From: Actinomadura opuntiae
GTDB lineage: Bacteria; Actinomycetota; Actinomycetes; Streptosporangiales; Streptosporangiaceae
Assembly: GCF_030283205.1 (NCBI RefSeq)
Contig: NZ_JASNWF010000015.1
Location: forward strand, 186,001 to 250,000
Length of the DNA: 64,000 nt
Direction of reading: 5' to 3'
A model generated the notes under the pieces. That model saw only the letters and a list, made by a program, of their open reading frames with translations. It was not told the DNA's origin and made no database searches. Both the position numbers and the translations under genes were made by a program. Of the stretch, positions 1 through 7,911 are shown piece after piece; positions within the stretch are counted from its first letter, which is position 1; every line of letters begins with the position of its first letter.

Positions 1-1565
1 TCGGCTCCGCTACGCCGCAGATCGAGCAGGCCGAGCGACTCCACCGCCGTGGCCAAGCCACGCACGTGCCCGACCAGGCGTTCGGCGCGGCTTGCCTCGG
101 TGAACTCCGCGGCGGCGGCATCCAGCCTGTCCAGTTCCATGTAGCCGAACCCGAGCTGGCAGCGTATCCGTCCTTCGAACCTGGAGTCACTGAGCCGGAC
201 GGCGGCCTCGCGTCCCAGCTCGAAGACGGCCAGCCAGTGGTCGTGGTACTTGCCCTTGAAACACAGGCTCCACTGGGCTTCGACGAGCTGGACGGCCTTG
301 TCGTACCAGCCTCGCTCCACGGCCGCCCTGACTGCGGCGAGCATCGCCGCGCGCTGATCCTGCAGCCATTGCCACGCCGACGCCCGCTCCATCGGTGGCC
401 TCTGCCCCCGGTACCTTTGGTATTCGGGGCCGAGCCACCAGCGTTGCGGCATCACGGTGTAGTCGGCGGCCACCGCCGTCCGCAGATACCAGTCCACGAC
501 GCGTTGCAGGGCCGCCTCGTGCTCTTCTTGGGTGGCCTGCTCCCGCGCATGCTTCAGTGCGAGGGCGTGCAGGCGGAAGGCAGTTCCGGCCTCCTCGACC
601 AGCCCGGCGTCGACCAGCTCGGCGAGCGGTGCGGCGACGTCGTCGAGGCCTGCTGCGGCGGCTGCCAGGTCCGCTGAGAAATGACGCCCGAAAAGCGCTC
701 CCAGGCAGCGGTACAAGCGGGCTGCCTTCGCGCTGAGCCCGCGGTATCCGGCACCGAACACGGCCATGACGACTTCCTTACGCTCCGCCGCCCGCTCGGT
801 AGCGATCTCCTCGCTCAGAGACGGCCCGCGCCGCTTCATCTGCCGCGCGGCGGCGGAGAGCGACAGTGGCTGCCCCTTGCACAGGGCCGCGATGGCCTCC
901 GCGCCGTCAACGGTCCCGGCCAGGCGCTCGATCAGCATGACCGCTGCCGCTAGTTCCATCGGTTTCACTTCGAAGGACTGCACGTTCGGCACGTTCTCGA
1001 GCGGCTCCCGGGCTGTGACCACCACGACGCTCCCGGCTGAATTGGGCACGACCGCCCTCACCTGGGAGGCCAAGGTGACGTCGTCCAGGAAGACGATCGC
1101 AGGATTCTCGCTGGTCAGCGTCCTGAACATCGCGGTCATCTCGGCGAGGGTCCGCGGCACCTCGGCGGGTTCGACGCCCATGGCGCGCAAAAATTCACCC
1201 AACGCGTCCTTCGCGGACGCAAGTCCGCCGTCCTTCATGTCCTTGTACAGATGCGGACCGGGCACTTCCCCTGCGATCTGCCACGACCACTTGGTAGCCA
1301 GTTCCGTCTTGCCCATCCCCGCAGGACCGCTGATCACCACCACCAGCGGAACGCCGTTCTCCCGCGCCAGCCGCCACGCGTCGGTGAGCTCGCACAGCAG
1401 CTCCTCGCGGTCGGTGAAGTAGAGCGTCACCGGCGGCAGCGCCCGCGGTATCGGCCGCGAGCGCGGCCCGGAATGGTAGTGGGTGTGAACACCGCCAAGG
1501 ATGTCTCTGGCCTGCACGACCGTCTCGGCCCGATGCACATCGCCCATGCCGGGATCTCGTACCAC
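1..1565 (-). CDS. NB-ARC/TPR (NLR-like STAND) ATPase, C-terminus beyond window
   Basis: The minus-strand frame is open from about 1565 to the window edge, so the C-terminus is missing. Near residue 75 is a Walker A motif (GPAGMGKTELATKW), followed by a Walker B-like strand (AIVFLDDV) and a GLPL-like segment. A helical region with TPR-like spacing follows (ARLYRCLGAFFG, then repeated AxxxxxAxxLxxxL units). The N-terminus has the short Gly/His-rich leader (ILGGVHTHYH) common in actinobacterial NB-ARC/TPR regulators. These proteins are usually signalling or regulatory switches, and some act in defence; no effector domain is visible here. The GTG at 1565 is preferred because a GGAGG lies just upstream; an ATG at 1547 is the alternative. 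It is divergent from the gene at 1705 and resembles the ATPase at 3427-5535. Confidence 0.85.
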   Translation of the reverse strand, partial: MVRDPGMGDVHRAETVVQARDILGGVHTHYHSGPRSRPIPRALPPVTLYFTDREELLCELTDAWRLARENGVPLVVVISGPAGMGKTELATKWSWQIAGEVPGPHLYKDMKDGGLASAKDALGEFLRAMGVEPAEVPRTLAEMTAMFRTLTSENPAIVFLDDVTLASQVRAVVPNSAGSVVVVTAREPLENVPNVQSFEVKPMELAAAVMLIERLAGTVDGAEAIAALCKGQPLSLSAAARQMKRRGPSLSEEIATERAAERKEVVMAVFGAGYRGLSAKAARLYRCLGALFGRHFSADLAAAAAGLDDVAAPLAELVDAGLVEEAGTAFRLHALALKHAREQATQEEHEAALQRVVDWYLRTAVAADYTVMPQRWWLGPEYQRYRGQRPPMERASAWQWLQDQRAAMLAAVRAAVERGWYDKAVQLVEAQWSLCFKGKYHDHWLAVFELGREAAVRLSDSRFEGRIRCQLGFGYMELDRLDAAAAEFTEASRAERLVGHVRGLATAVESLGLLDLRRSGA

Positions 1566-1689
1566 CGGACCTCCACTCAACCGCTTCGCGAACCTCACCC
1601 ATTATCGACGCCCGCCCCACACAATTCACCCCGGAAGCCGAGCGCAGCGGGCGGTGCGTCCGCTTCTGCAGCGTTCTGGGGCTGAAGGC

Positions 1690-1707
1690 TATGCTTGTCC
1701 GCCTGTG
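1690..1707 (+). promoter_or_regulatory. Candidate -10 element and leaderless GTG start
   Basis: A TATGCT hexamer at 1690-1695 lies about ten bases before the GTG at 1705, with no Shine-Dalgarno between them. This is the usual layout of a leaderless actinobacterial transcript. No good -35 was found, so this is inference from spacing only. Confidence 0.4.
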
Positions 1708-3449
1708 ACCGACACGATGGCGGATCTCCCCCCGATCGCTCGCCGGATCCCTGCGCTGCTCCCCGGGTGGGGGACCGTGCGGACCAAGCGGCGCGTGCTG
1801 ATCGTCATCCATAGCGTCACCTCCGCGACACGGCTCAGCGATGTCCTCCCGGCGTTCCACGACCCGAACCTCCACCTCTTCTGCACGCAAACGTCCGACG
1901 CGATGTTCTCCAACGGGGTCGCTTCCTACATGAGCGCCAGGGGTCTTCTCTGCCTGACGTGGGAGCAGGCCGCGTCAGTGAAGTTCGATCTCGTGGTTAC
2001 CGCGAGCCTGGGCGACAATTTGCACGAATTGACCTCACCCATCCTGCGTCTCGCCCACGGAAACGGCTACAATAAACGCTGGAACCAAGAACCAAGAACC
2101 AAGAACCAAGAACCAAGAACCAAGAACCAAGAACCAAGAACCAAGCGGTCTTCGGACTGTCCGCCGGGACCTTGATGCATGACGGGCGCATTATTCCGGC
2201 GGCCATCGGGCTTTCGCATGAGGAGCAGTTCCAGCGGCTCGCCGAAGGATGTCCCGATGCCGTCTCGCGTGCCTTCCTCGCAGGCGATCCCTGCTATGAC
2301 CGGATGCTCGCCAGCGCTCCTCGCAGGCTCCACTACCGGCACGCCTTCCATCTACGTCCCGGCCAGCGACTTATCACCGTGAACTCCACGTGGCGCGAGA
2401 ATTCCCTCTTCGGCCTCGACCCGCTGTTCACCCAACGGCTCCTCTCCGAACTTCCTTTCGACGAATTCCGAGTCGCTCTCATCCTGCATCCGAATGTCTG
2501 GGCATCTCACGGTGCACAGCAGATCGAATCATGGCTTTTCGACGCCCGCCGCGCCGGCCTGATCCTGCTGCCCCCGCAGGAGGGATGGCGCGCCGCGGTG
2601 GTCGCCTCCGACTGGGTTCTGTCCGACCACGGATCGGTCGGCATGTACGCGGCCGCGGTGGGACGGCCGGTTCTGCTGGAGCAGAGCGGCCGTCCAGGAA
2701 TAGACCCGCATTCCGGCCTCGGAAGGCTTTTCGACGTCGCACCGCCCCTAGATCCGCACGCCCCGATCCGCCCGCAACTGGAGCACGCTGAACGGATGCG
2801 CGAACGCACGCATGAGGTCGCCGCGACCTGGATCAGCTCCGCGCCCGAGAAGTCACTCCAACTGATCCGCGACGAGGTCTACCGGATCTTCGGTGATGTG
2901 CCGCCCGCGACCGGCCTTCCGCGCCTTGCCGTCCCATCGCCGACGATCGACGACGCGCTGCCGACATCGCTGTGGACGCGCGTCGAGCAAGGAGCTTCAG
3001 GCAAGCTGTCGGTGCACAGGACGCCCGCGACCGTCGCCGGCGACCACCGCGGCGTACTGCTCGTCTCCGACGAGGAGCTCGATCACCGCCTGACCGGGAC
3101 GGCCGACATCATCCGCATCACCTCGCTGGCGCTGCCGGCGGACGAGGAGACCTGGTCGGCAGCCGTCTTCGAACATCGCATCGGAGTGCAGCTCACCATC
3201 GTCCACGACCGGCAAGGCGCCCGCGTGCGGACCCGAAACGGCGCATGCACCACCATCCTCCTCGACTCGATCAGCCACCCAGACGACGCCGAACTGCTGT
3301 TCGCCGTACTGGCCGAGCGGATCCTGACCGCCGGCCCGGACGCCGCCGCCCTCAGCCCGCTGACAGTGCACGCGTCCCGAGAACGGACGATCAGCGCCGA
3401 GTTCCACGTGCGCACGGCGCCACCGCCTACCCGAGGCGGACGAGCTTGA
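1705..3449 (+). pseudogene. Glycerophosphotransferase-like (GT-B) protein, frame broken at a 7-bp repeat, possibly phase-variable
   Basis: Two adjacent frames together make one protein. The first, from GTG 1705, encodes about 125 residues (RVLIVIHSVTSATRLSDVLP...RLAHGNGYNK), enters the AACCAAG repeat at 2083-2145 and stops at 2175. The second, open through the repeat and past 2172, continues with FGLSAGTLMHDGR, GDPCYDRM, ALILHPNVW and SDHGSVGMY, ending at 3449. These motifs match an actinobacterial family related to CDP-glycerol glycerophosphotransferases and sometimes misnamed 'translation initiation factor 2'. By arithmetic, one more repeat copy, or two fewer, would join the frames. The 3' end overlaps the convergent NB-ARC gene by 23 bp. 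A downstream start at TTG 2172 could give a truncated product. The family is fairly sure; the substrate is unknown. Confidence 0.75.
2083..2145 (+). repeat. Nine perfect tandem copies of AACCAAG
   Basis: The unit AACCAAG is repeated nine times without a mismatch, ending at the CGG at 2146. No frame through the repeat contains a stop; translated, it cycles through N-Q-E-P-R-T-K. It lies exactly at the junction of the two frames of the 1705-3449 gene. A 7-bp unit changes frame with every copy gained or lost, as in contingency loci. Confidence 0.97.
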
Positions 3450-5535
3450 CGCGCACGCGCTCTGCCGCTTGCGCATGGCCGTGCCGCTCGTAGACCTCGA
3501 AAGCCGACCGCCAGTACGCGGCGTCGCCGTCCAGATCGCCCAAGGCCTCCAGCGCCTTGGCCTCCTGGTAGGGCCGCCGAGCCGCGCGGAACCGGGTCAG
3601 TGCCTCCTCGAACAGCGGCCTGGCCAGGCGCGGCTCCTGCGGCACGAGCAGCTCCCCCTGCCCGCTGAGCACCTTTCCCTCGTTGGCCTGATCGCGCCGC
3701 CCTTCGGCGGCCAGTTCGCGAAACAGCCCCATGGACGTCGCGTACTCCTCCAGCGCAGCCGACCGGTCCCCCAGAAGGGCGAACGCGTCGGCCCGATGCA
3801 TGTGGTGCAGCGCCTGGCTCCGCTTGCGGGACGGGTCGAGATACGGCCGCGCCTGGTCGAAGTACTCCAGCGCCTTGCGGGCGTTGCCGCGGCGGCGTTC
3901 GGTGATGCCCAGCCATTCCAGCGCCGCACCGCGTCCCCGGGGATCGGTGCCCGGCTCCTCGGCAGCGGCCAGCGAGCGGCGGAACCGGTCCTCGGCCTCG
4001 TCGATCCTGCCCTGGCCCAGCAGCATCTCACCCCACTGGGCCTGGATGCGGGCCTGGGCATCGGCGTTCCCGCAGGCGCGCGCGTCGTCCTCGGCCCACC
4101 CCAGGACGGTCGCGCGCTCATCGTGGCGGCCGTGGGAAGTGAAGTAGCCGTGCGTCGCCTCCGCCATCTGCCAGCGGTAGCCGGGAGCGGGGCGGCTCCC
4201 GTCCCAGATGCGTCCTGCACGCTCCATGCACGCCATGATCGCGGCCAGGTTGTCGCCTACCCAGTCCGCGGGGGCGGACGAGTCATCGCCGGCGAAGTCC
4301 GGCAGGGGGAACGGCGCCCGGCGGCCGTAGTACGGCCCGAGCGTCCACCGCTGTGACAGGTAAGGGCTCGCGGCGACGGCCCCGTACAGGTAGTAGTCGG
4401 CGATCCGCTCCCGGATCCGCTCCCGGTCCTGCGAGTCGCAGTCCCGCAAAGCGACCATGGCGGCATGCTCGTGGGTGAGGTCGTCCATCAGGTAGCGGCC
4501 ACGCCGGTCACGCTTGACCAGCCCCCTCCTCATCAGCTGCCGCAACGCTTTCGCACCATCCTCGGCGAACAGCGCGGCGACCAGACCCGCGTCGAAGTCG
4601 CGGACCGGATGCAGACCGATCACCCGGTAGAGGCGTGCGGTGTCGGCGTCCAACTCACGGTAGGAGACGTCGAACACCGCCGAGGGCTTGGGCATGGTGT
4701 CGTCATGCCCTCCGTCCAGCACCGTCAAGCGGCCCTGCTCCGCCATCTGGGCAACCAGGTCGCCGATGCGCAGATCGGGCTCATCGTGCAAGAGACCGGC
4801 GGCGTGGCCGGCGACAAGCGGGGACCCACCGCACAGCCGGACGAGATCCGCGAGCGCGGCGGGCTCGGCAGCCGCACGATCCACGCCCACGATCTCGGTG
4901 AGCAGATCCGTTACGGCATCGTCGGCAAGCGGGGCCAGAGCCAGCGGACGTGGACGGTGCTGGGCGAGGCCAGGCAGCGGGCCCCGGCTCGTGACGACGA
5001 CCAGCAGCCCAGGCATGTTCGACAGGAATGGCGTGACCTGTGCCGCGGACTGGACGTCGTCCAGAAGCAGCACCGCCTCCTTTCCCTCCAACCGAGAACG
5101 CAACAGGGTGATCTTCGCGGAGAGCGTTCCCAGCGCGTGGCCGTCGGTCGCGAGACCGCTCTCCACGAAGTAGACGTCGCACATCTCCTCGATGCTCCGG
5201 CCGAGACCGGCGCCGCCACCGCAGTCCATGGCGATCTGCGCGTGCCGGAAGCGGTGAGCGTTCTCATTGATCCAGGTCAACGCAAGGGTCGTCTTCCCCA
5301 CCCCGGCCGACCCGACGATCTCCCACAGCCGGCTGCCACCCGTGCTCACCTGATCCGCCCAAACATCGAGACACGCCAACTCGGACCGGCGGTTCTGAAA
5401 CACCGATGTCACCGCCTGAACCAGCCGGACGGTTCGCCTCTCCGGCTGCCCCGGGTCGACAGAACCATTGAGCGTCCCGATTTGAACCACCGTTCCGGAG
5501 ACCCGTCCCTCGAAGTAGTTCCCGCTTCCGCTCAC
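3427..5535 (-). CDS. NB-ARC/TPR (NLR-like STAND) ATPase
   Basis: This is a 702-residue protein. It starts with a Gly-rich leader (GNYFEGRVSGTVVQIGTLNG) typical of actinobacterial NB-ARC proteins. A Walker A (GSAGVGKTTLALTW) lies near residue 75-88, a Walker B (AVLLLDDV) near 155, and a GSPL motif (CGGSPLVAGHAAG) near 240. The C-terminal 350 residues are helical TPR-like repeats (for example ALEWLGITERRRGNARKALE). The architecture is an ATP-gated switch with a repeat sensor; no catalytic effector is visible. It starts at a GTG with a GGAG upstream. It is on the same strand as the related ATPase at 1-1565, and the glycerophosphotransferase-like gene lies between them on the other strand. Its target is not evident. 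Confidence 0.88.
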   Translation of the reverse strand: MSGSGNYFEGRVSGTVVQIGTLNGSVDPGQPERRTVRLVQAVTSVFQNRRSELACLDVWADQVSTGGSRLWEIVGSAGVGKTTLALTWINENAHRFRHAQIAMDCGGGAGLGRSIEEMCDVYFVESGLATDGHALGTLSAKITLLRSRLEGKEAVLLLDDVQSAAQVTPFLSNMPGLLVVVTSRGPLPGLAQHRPRPLALAPLADDAVTDLLTEIVGVDRAAAEPAALADLVRLCGGSPLVAGHAAGLLHDEPDLRIGDLVAQMAEQGRLTVLDGGHDDTMPKPSAVFDVSYRELDADTARLYRVIGLHPVRDFDAGLVAALFAEDGAKALRQLMRRGLVKRDRRGRYLMDDLTHEHAAMVALRDCDSQDRERIRERIADYYLYGAVAASPYLSQRWTLGPYYGRRAPFPLPDFAGDDSSAPADWVGDNLAAIMACMERAGRIWDGSRPAPGYRWQMAEATHGYFTSHGRHDERATVLGWAEDDARACGNADAQARIQAQWGEMLLGQGRIDEAEDRFRRSLAAAEEPGTDPRGRGAALEWLGITERRRGNARKALEYFDQARPYLDPSRKRSQALHHMHRADAFALLGDRSAALEEYATSMGLFRELAAEGRRDQANEGKVLSGQGELLVPQEPRLARPLFEEALTRFRAARRPYQEAKALEALGDLDGDAAYWRSAFEVYERHGHAQAAERVRVKLVRLG

Positions 5536-5732
5536 GGCACTCCGCCCCAGCTAGGATCCATTGCCAGAACAGCGTCTCAAAGTTCCGCCCGGGATGGGCC
5601 ACGAGCACGAAGAATCCTGGCGAGACAGGGCGTGACACCACCGATGCGTACAGCGATGCACTCTCCGCGAACAGCAGGGCGACACCGTCAAAACGAGTCT
5701 AGAACTGGACCCGCAGCTTAGACGGCGAGGCT

Positions 5733-6035
5733 TCAACGCCGAAACGGCCTGCGACCGTCGCGTGCCACCTTGTCATCGAAAGTCACGAACCAGGCCGATG
5801 GACGGTAATCGCCCATGCCGATCTCGCGATTGAGATCGCTATCGGGATCTTCGACGCCATCCCAGCCCGAATCAAATAAAGTCAAGATATCATGATCCTG
5901 CAAAAGAACCTCCCCCACCATTCCCCAATCCAGGTCGTCTGGATGCTCCGGTAACCGAAGCAGAACTTCTGCCAAGTTCGCCCAGTCGTCCTCGATCGCC
6001 GCCGGGGCTACGCGCAGCATTATGTGTAGAGCCAT
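5733..6035 (-). CDS. Hypothetical protein, 100 aa, acidic
   Basis: A small acidic protein (MALHIMLRVAPAAIEDDWAN...) rich in D, E and L, with no recognised domain. Composition and codon pattern look genuine. It lies upstream of the NB-ARC gene on the same strand but about 200 bp away, so it is probably a separate transcript. It could be an immunity-type protein. I do not recognise the family. Confidence 0.5.
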   Translation of the reverse strand: MALHIMLRVAPAAIEDDWANLAEVLLRLPEHPDDLDWGMVGEVLLQDHDILTLFDSGWDGVEDPDSDLNREIGMGDYRPSAWFVTFDDKVARDGRRPFRR

Positions 6036-6160
6036 CTCTTCGCCTGGGCATGTGGGATGCGGCCAACGCGCCCTGCCTCAATGTCGCCGGTCAGATCGTC
6101 GAAGACACGAGCAGCTTGGCGCCGCCATACCGCATTCTGCCGCCGGGTGATCGCCGGAAA

Positions 6161-6478
6161 CTACCCGAAGACCGCCCATTCGTTTGAGTCTAACAGCGGA
6201 TCGTCACCATGCTCTTCAACATCGTTGAATGCTTCGTCTGCCAAAATCTCACCGACTGCGTGCAGTGCTGCCACAGTGCGCGGCGTCAATTGGAAACCTG
6301 AGCATGACTCACACGCCTCATCGCCGCAGCGACACAGAGGAAATAAGGCTGTGAAGTCGAACAGGGGGCCGACCTCTATCCCCTGTTCATCGATTTCCTG
6401 CGCTTCGCAGGTCGTCTCTATCACCCGTGTGCCTGGCACGGCCACAGTCAGGCTGCCAGCCTCAACGAGTTGGGCCAC
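6161..6478 (-). CDS. Hypothetical protein with a Cys cluster, 105 aa
   Basis: A small acidic protein (MAQLVEAGSLTVAVPG...) with a tight cysteine cluster, CRCGDEACESC, near residue 50, suggesting a bound metal. It ends in an acidic tail (DEAFNDVEEHGDDPLLDSNEW). No family is recognised. Size and acidity resemble its neighbour at 5733-6035. The start is uncertain because the frame continues upstream without an obvious better start. Confidence 0.5.
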   Translation of the reverse strand: MAQLVEAGSLTVAVPGTRVIETTCEAQEIDEQGIEVGPLFDFTALFPLCRCGDEACESCSGFQLTPRTVAALHAVGEILADEAFNDVEEHGDDPLLDSNEWAVFG

Positions 6479-6789
6479 GCTTGCCGCTAACCCCAGGTCC
6501 GTCGAGCCACCCCCCTTAGGTGACCTTTCGTCTCTTCCGCTCTGGCACTCCGAAGTATGGGCCGAGTTGGCGACAGAAGCCGCAGCCTGCTTCAGCGCCG
6601 CCTAATCGGTGATGTCCACCAGGACCTCAACAGTAAGTATCAGACGCCGAACGTTGGGCTCGCAGCCGGTCACGGAACCAAGCCTAATGGGGCTCCCAGC
6701 ACCTTGAGGTGATTCCAACCTGAGTCCGCAGGTCACGGGCCGGTTGCGGACGAGTGATCGCCGCCCATAAGTAGCGAAGCTCCTGCTAG
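6479..6789. other. Intergenic stretch without a gene
   Basis: I see no convincing coding frame, repeat or RNA here. It probably includes the left flank of the decayed IS630-type element that follows, but no matching terminal inverted repeat could be found. Confidence 0.4.
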
Positions 6790-7813
6790 ATGAGGTTGTC
6801 GACCAAGATCAACCCCGAACAACACGCATGGGTCGCCGGCGAGTTGCGGGTTGGGCTGCGGCAGGTGGAGAAGTGGCGCCAAGCCTGGCGCGCGGGAGGG
6901 ACTGAGGCGCTGCGGTCCAAAGGACCGCATGGGCGGCCGCGACTGGATGATGCGCAGTTCGCGCTGCTGGAGGCGGAACTGAACCGTGGTCCGGCCGCGC
7001 ACGGTTATGCCGATGACCAGCGGTGGACGCTGGGCCGGGTGGCCGGGCTCATCAACAAGTTGTTCGCCATCGACTACACCGTGCCTGGGGTGTCGCTGCT
7101 GTTGCGCCGTAACGGCTGGTCGGTGCAGGTGCCCGGCCGCCGCGCGATCGAACGCGACGAGCAGGCCATTGCGGCTTGGAAGCGGGAGGTGTGGCCGCAG
7201 GTGGAAGCACCGCGGCGGACCTGGGCGCCTGGATCTGTTTCGAAGACGAGACCGGCCAGGGGCTCAGGCCGCCCAAAGGACGGCCTGGAGCCGGCGTGGA
7301 CACCGGCCGCAGATGAAAGTGCACGGGGGCGAGTACGGCAGCCGGGTATCGGTGGCCGGGCTGGTCTGTTACCGGACCGGCGAGCGGTCCCGGCTGATCT
7401 ACCGGCTGCACCTGTACCGCCGCCGCAAAGGCGAACGCGCCGCCTTCACCCTGAACGAGTACAAGAGCATGCTGCAGGGCGCCCACCAGCAACTACCGGA
7501 CGGAAAGATCGTGCTGATCTGGGACAACCTGGGCATCCACCACTCCATGGCGATGCGGGCGTTCATCGATGCCCACGCCGATTGGCTGACGGTGTTCTAC
7601 CTGCCGGCCTACGCCCCGGACCTCAACCCGGCCGAGGGCGTGTGGTCGGCACTGAAGCGCTCCATGACCAACTTCCTGGCCGCCGACCTGGACGATCTCG
7701 TCGGCATGGTCAGACACCGGCTCAAGATGATCCAGCACCACCCCCACGTGATCGACGGCTGCCTGCCTCCCACCGGCCTCACCCTCACCACCACACCCGC
7801 CATCACCAATTAA
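6790..7813 (+). pseudogene. IS630-family transposase, multiply frameshifted
   Basis: Three frames tile one transposase. 6790 to about 7220 carries the helix-turn-helix region (LRQVEKWRQAWRAGGTEAL). About 7203-7280 carries the first catalytic strand in another frame (LGAWICFEDETGQGLRPPK). About 7280-7813 carries the rest in a third frame (TAWSRRGH; IVLIWDNLGIHHS; FYLPAYAPDLNPAEGVWS). The catalytic D...D...E residues of the Tc1/mariner-IS630 fold are all present, but two single-base shifts break the frame. The N-terminal HTH is also shorter than usual. TTAGGGAATGTGAAAGCG just after the stop may be the right end. Confidence 0.85.
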
Positions 7814-7911
7814 CGCTAGTTAGGGAATGTGAAAGCGTTTGACGTTCGGTGACCACACCGGCAGTCTCTGGGGTGCGGTACACAAAGCCGCATTTCCCAG
7901 AGAGGAAACCC

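Noticed and set aside
2083..2145. CRISPR-like array
   Set aside because: The unit is 7 bp with no spacers; it is a simple tandem repeat. No CRISPR array was found elsewhere in the window.
4465..5721. Plus-strand frame of about 418 residues over the second NB-ARC gene
   Set aside because: Shadow; the minus strand has clear NB-ARC and TPR motifs in the same interval.
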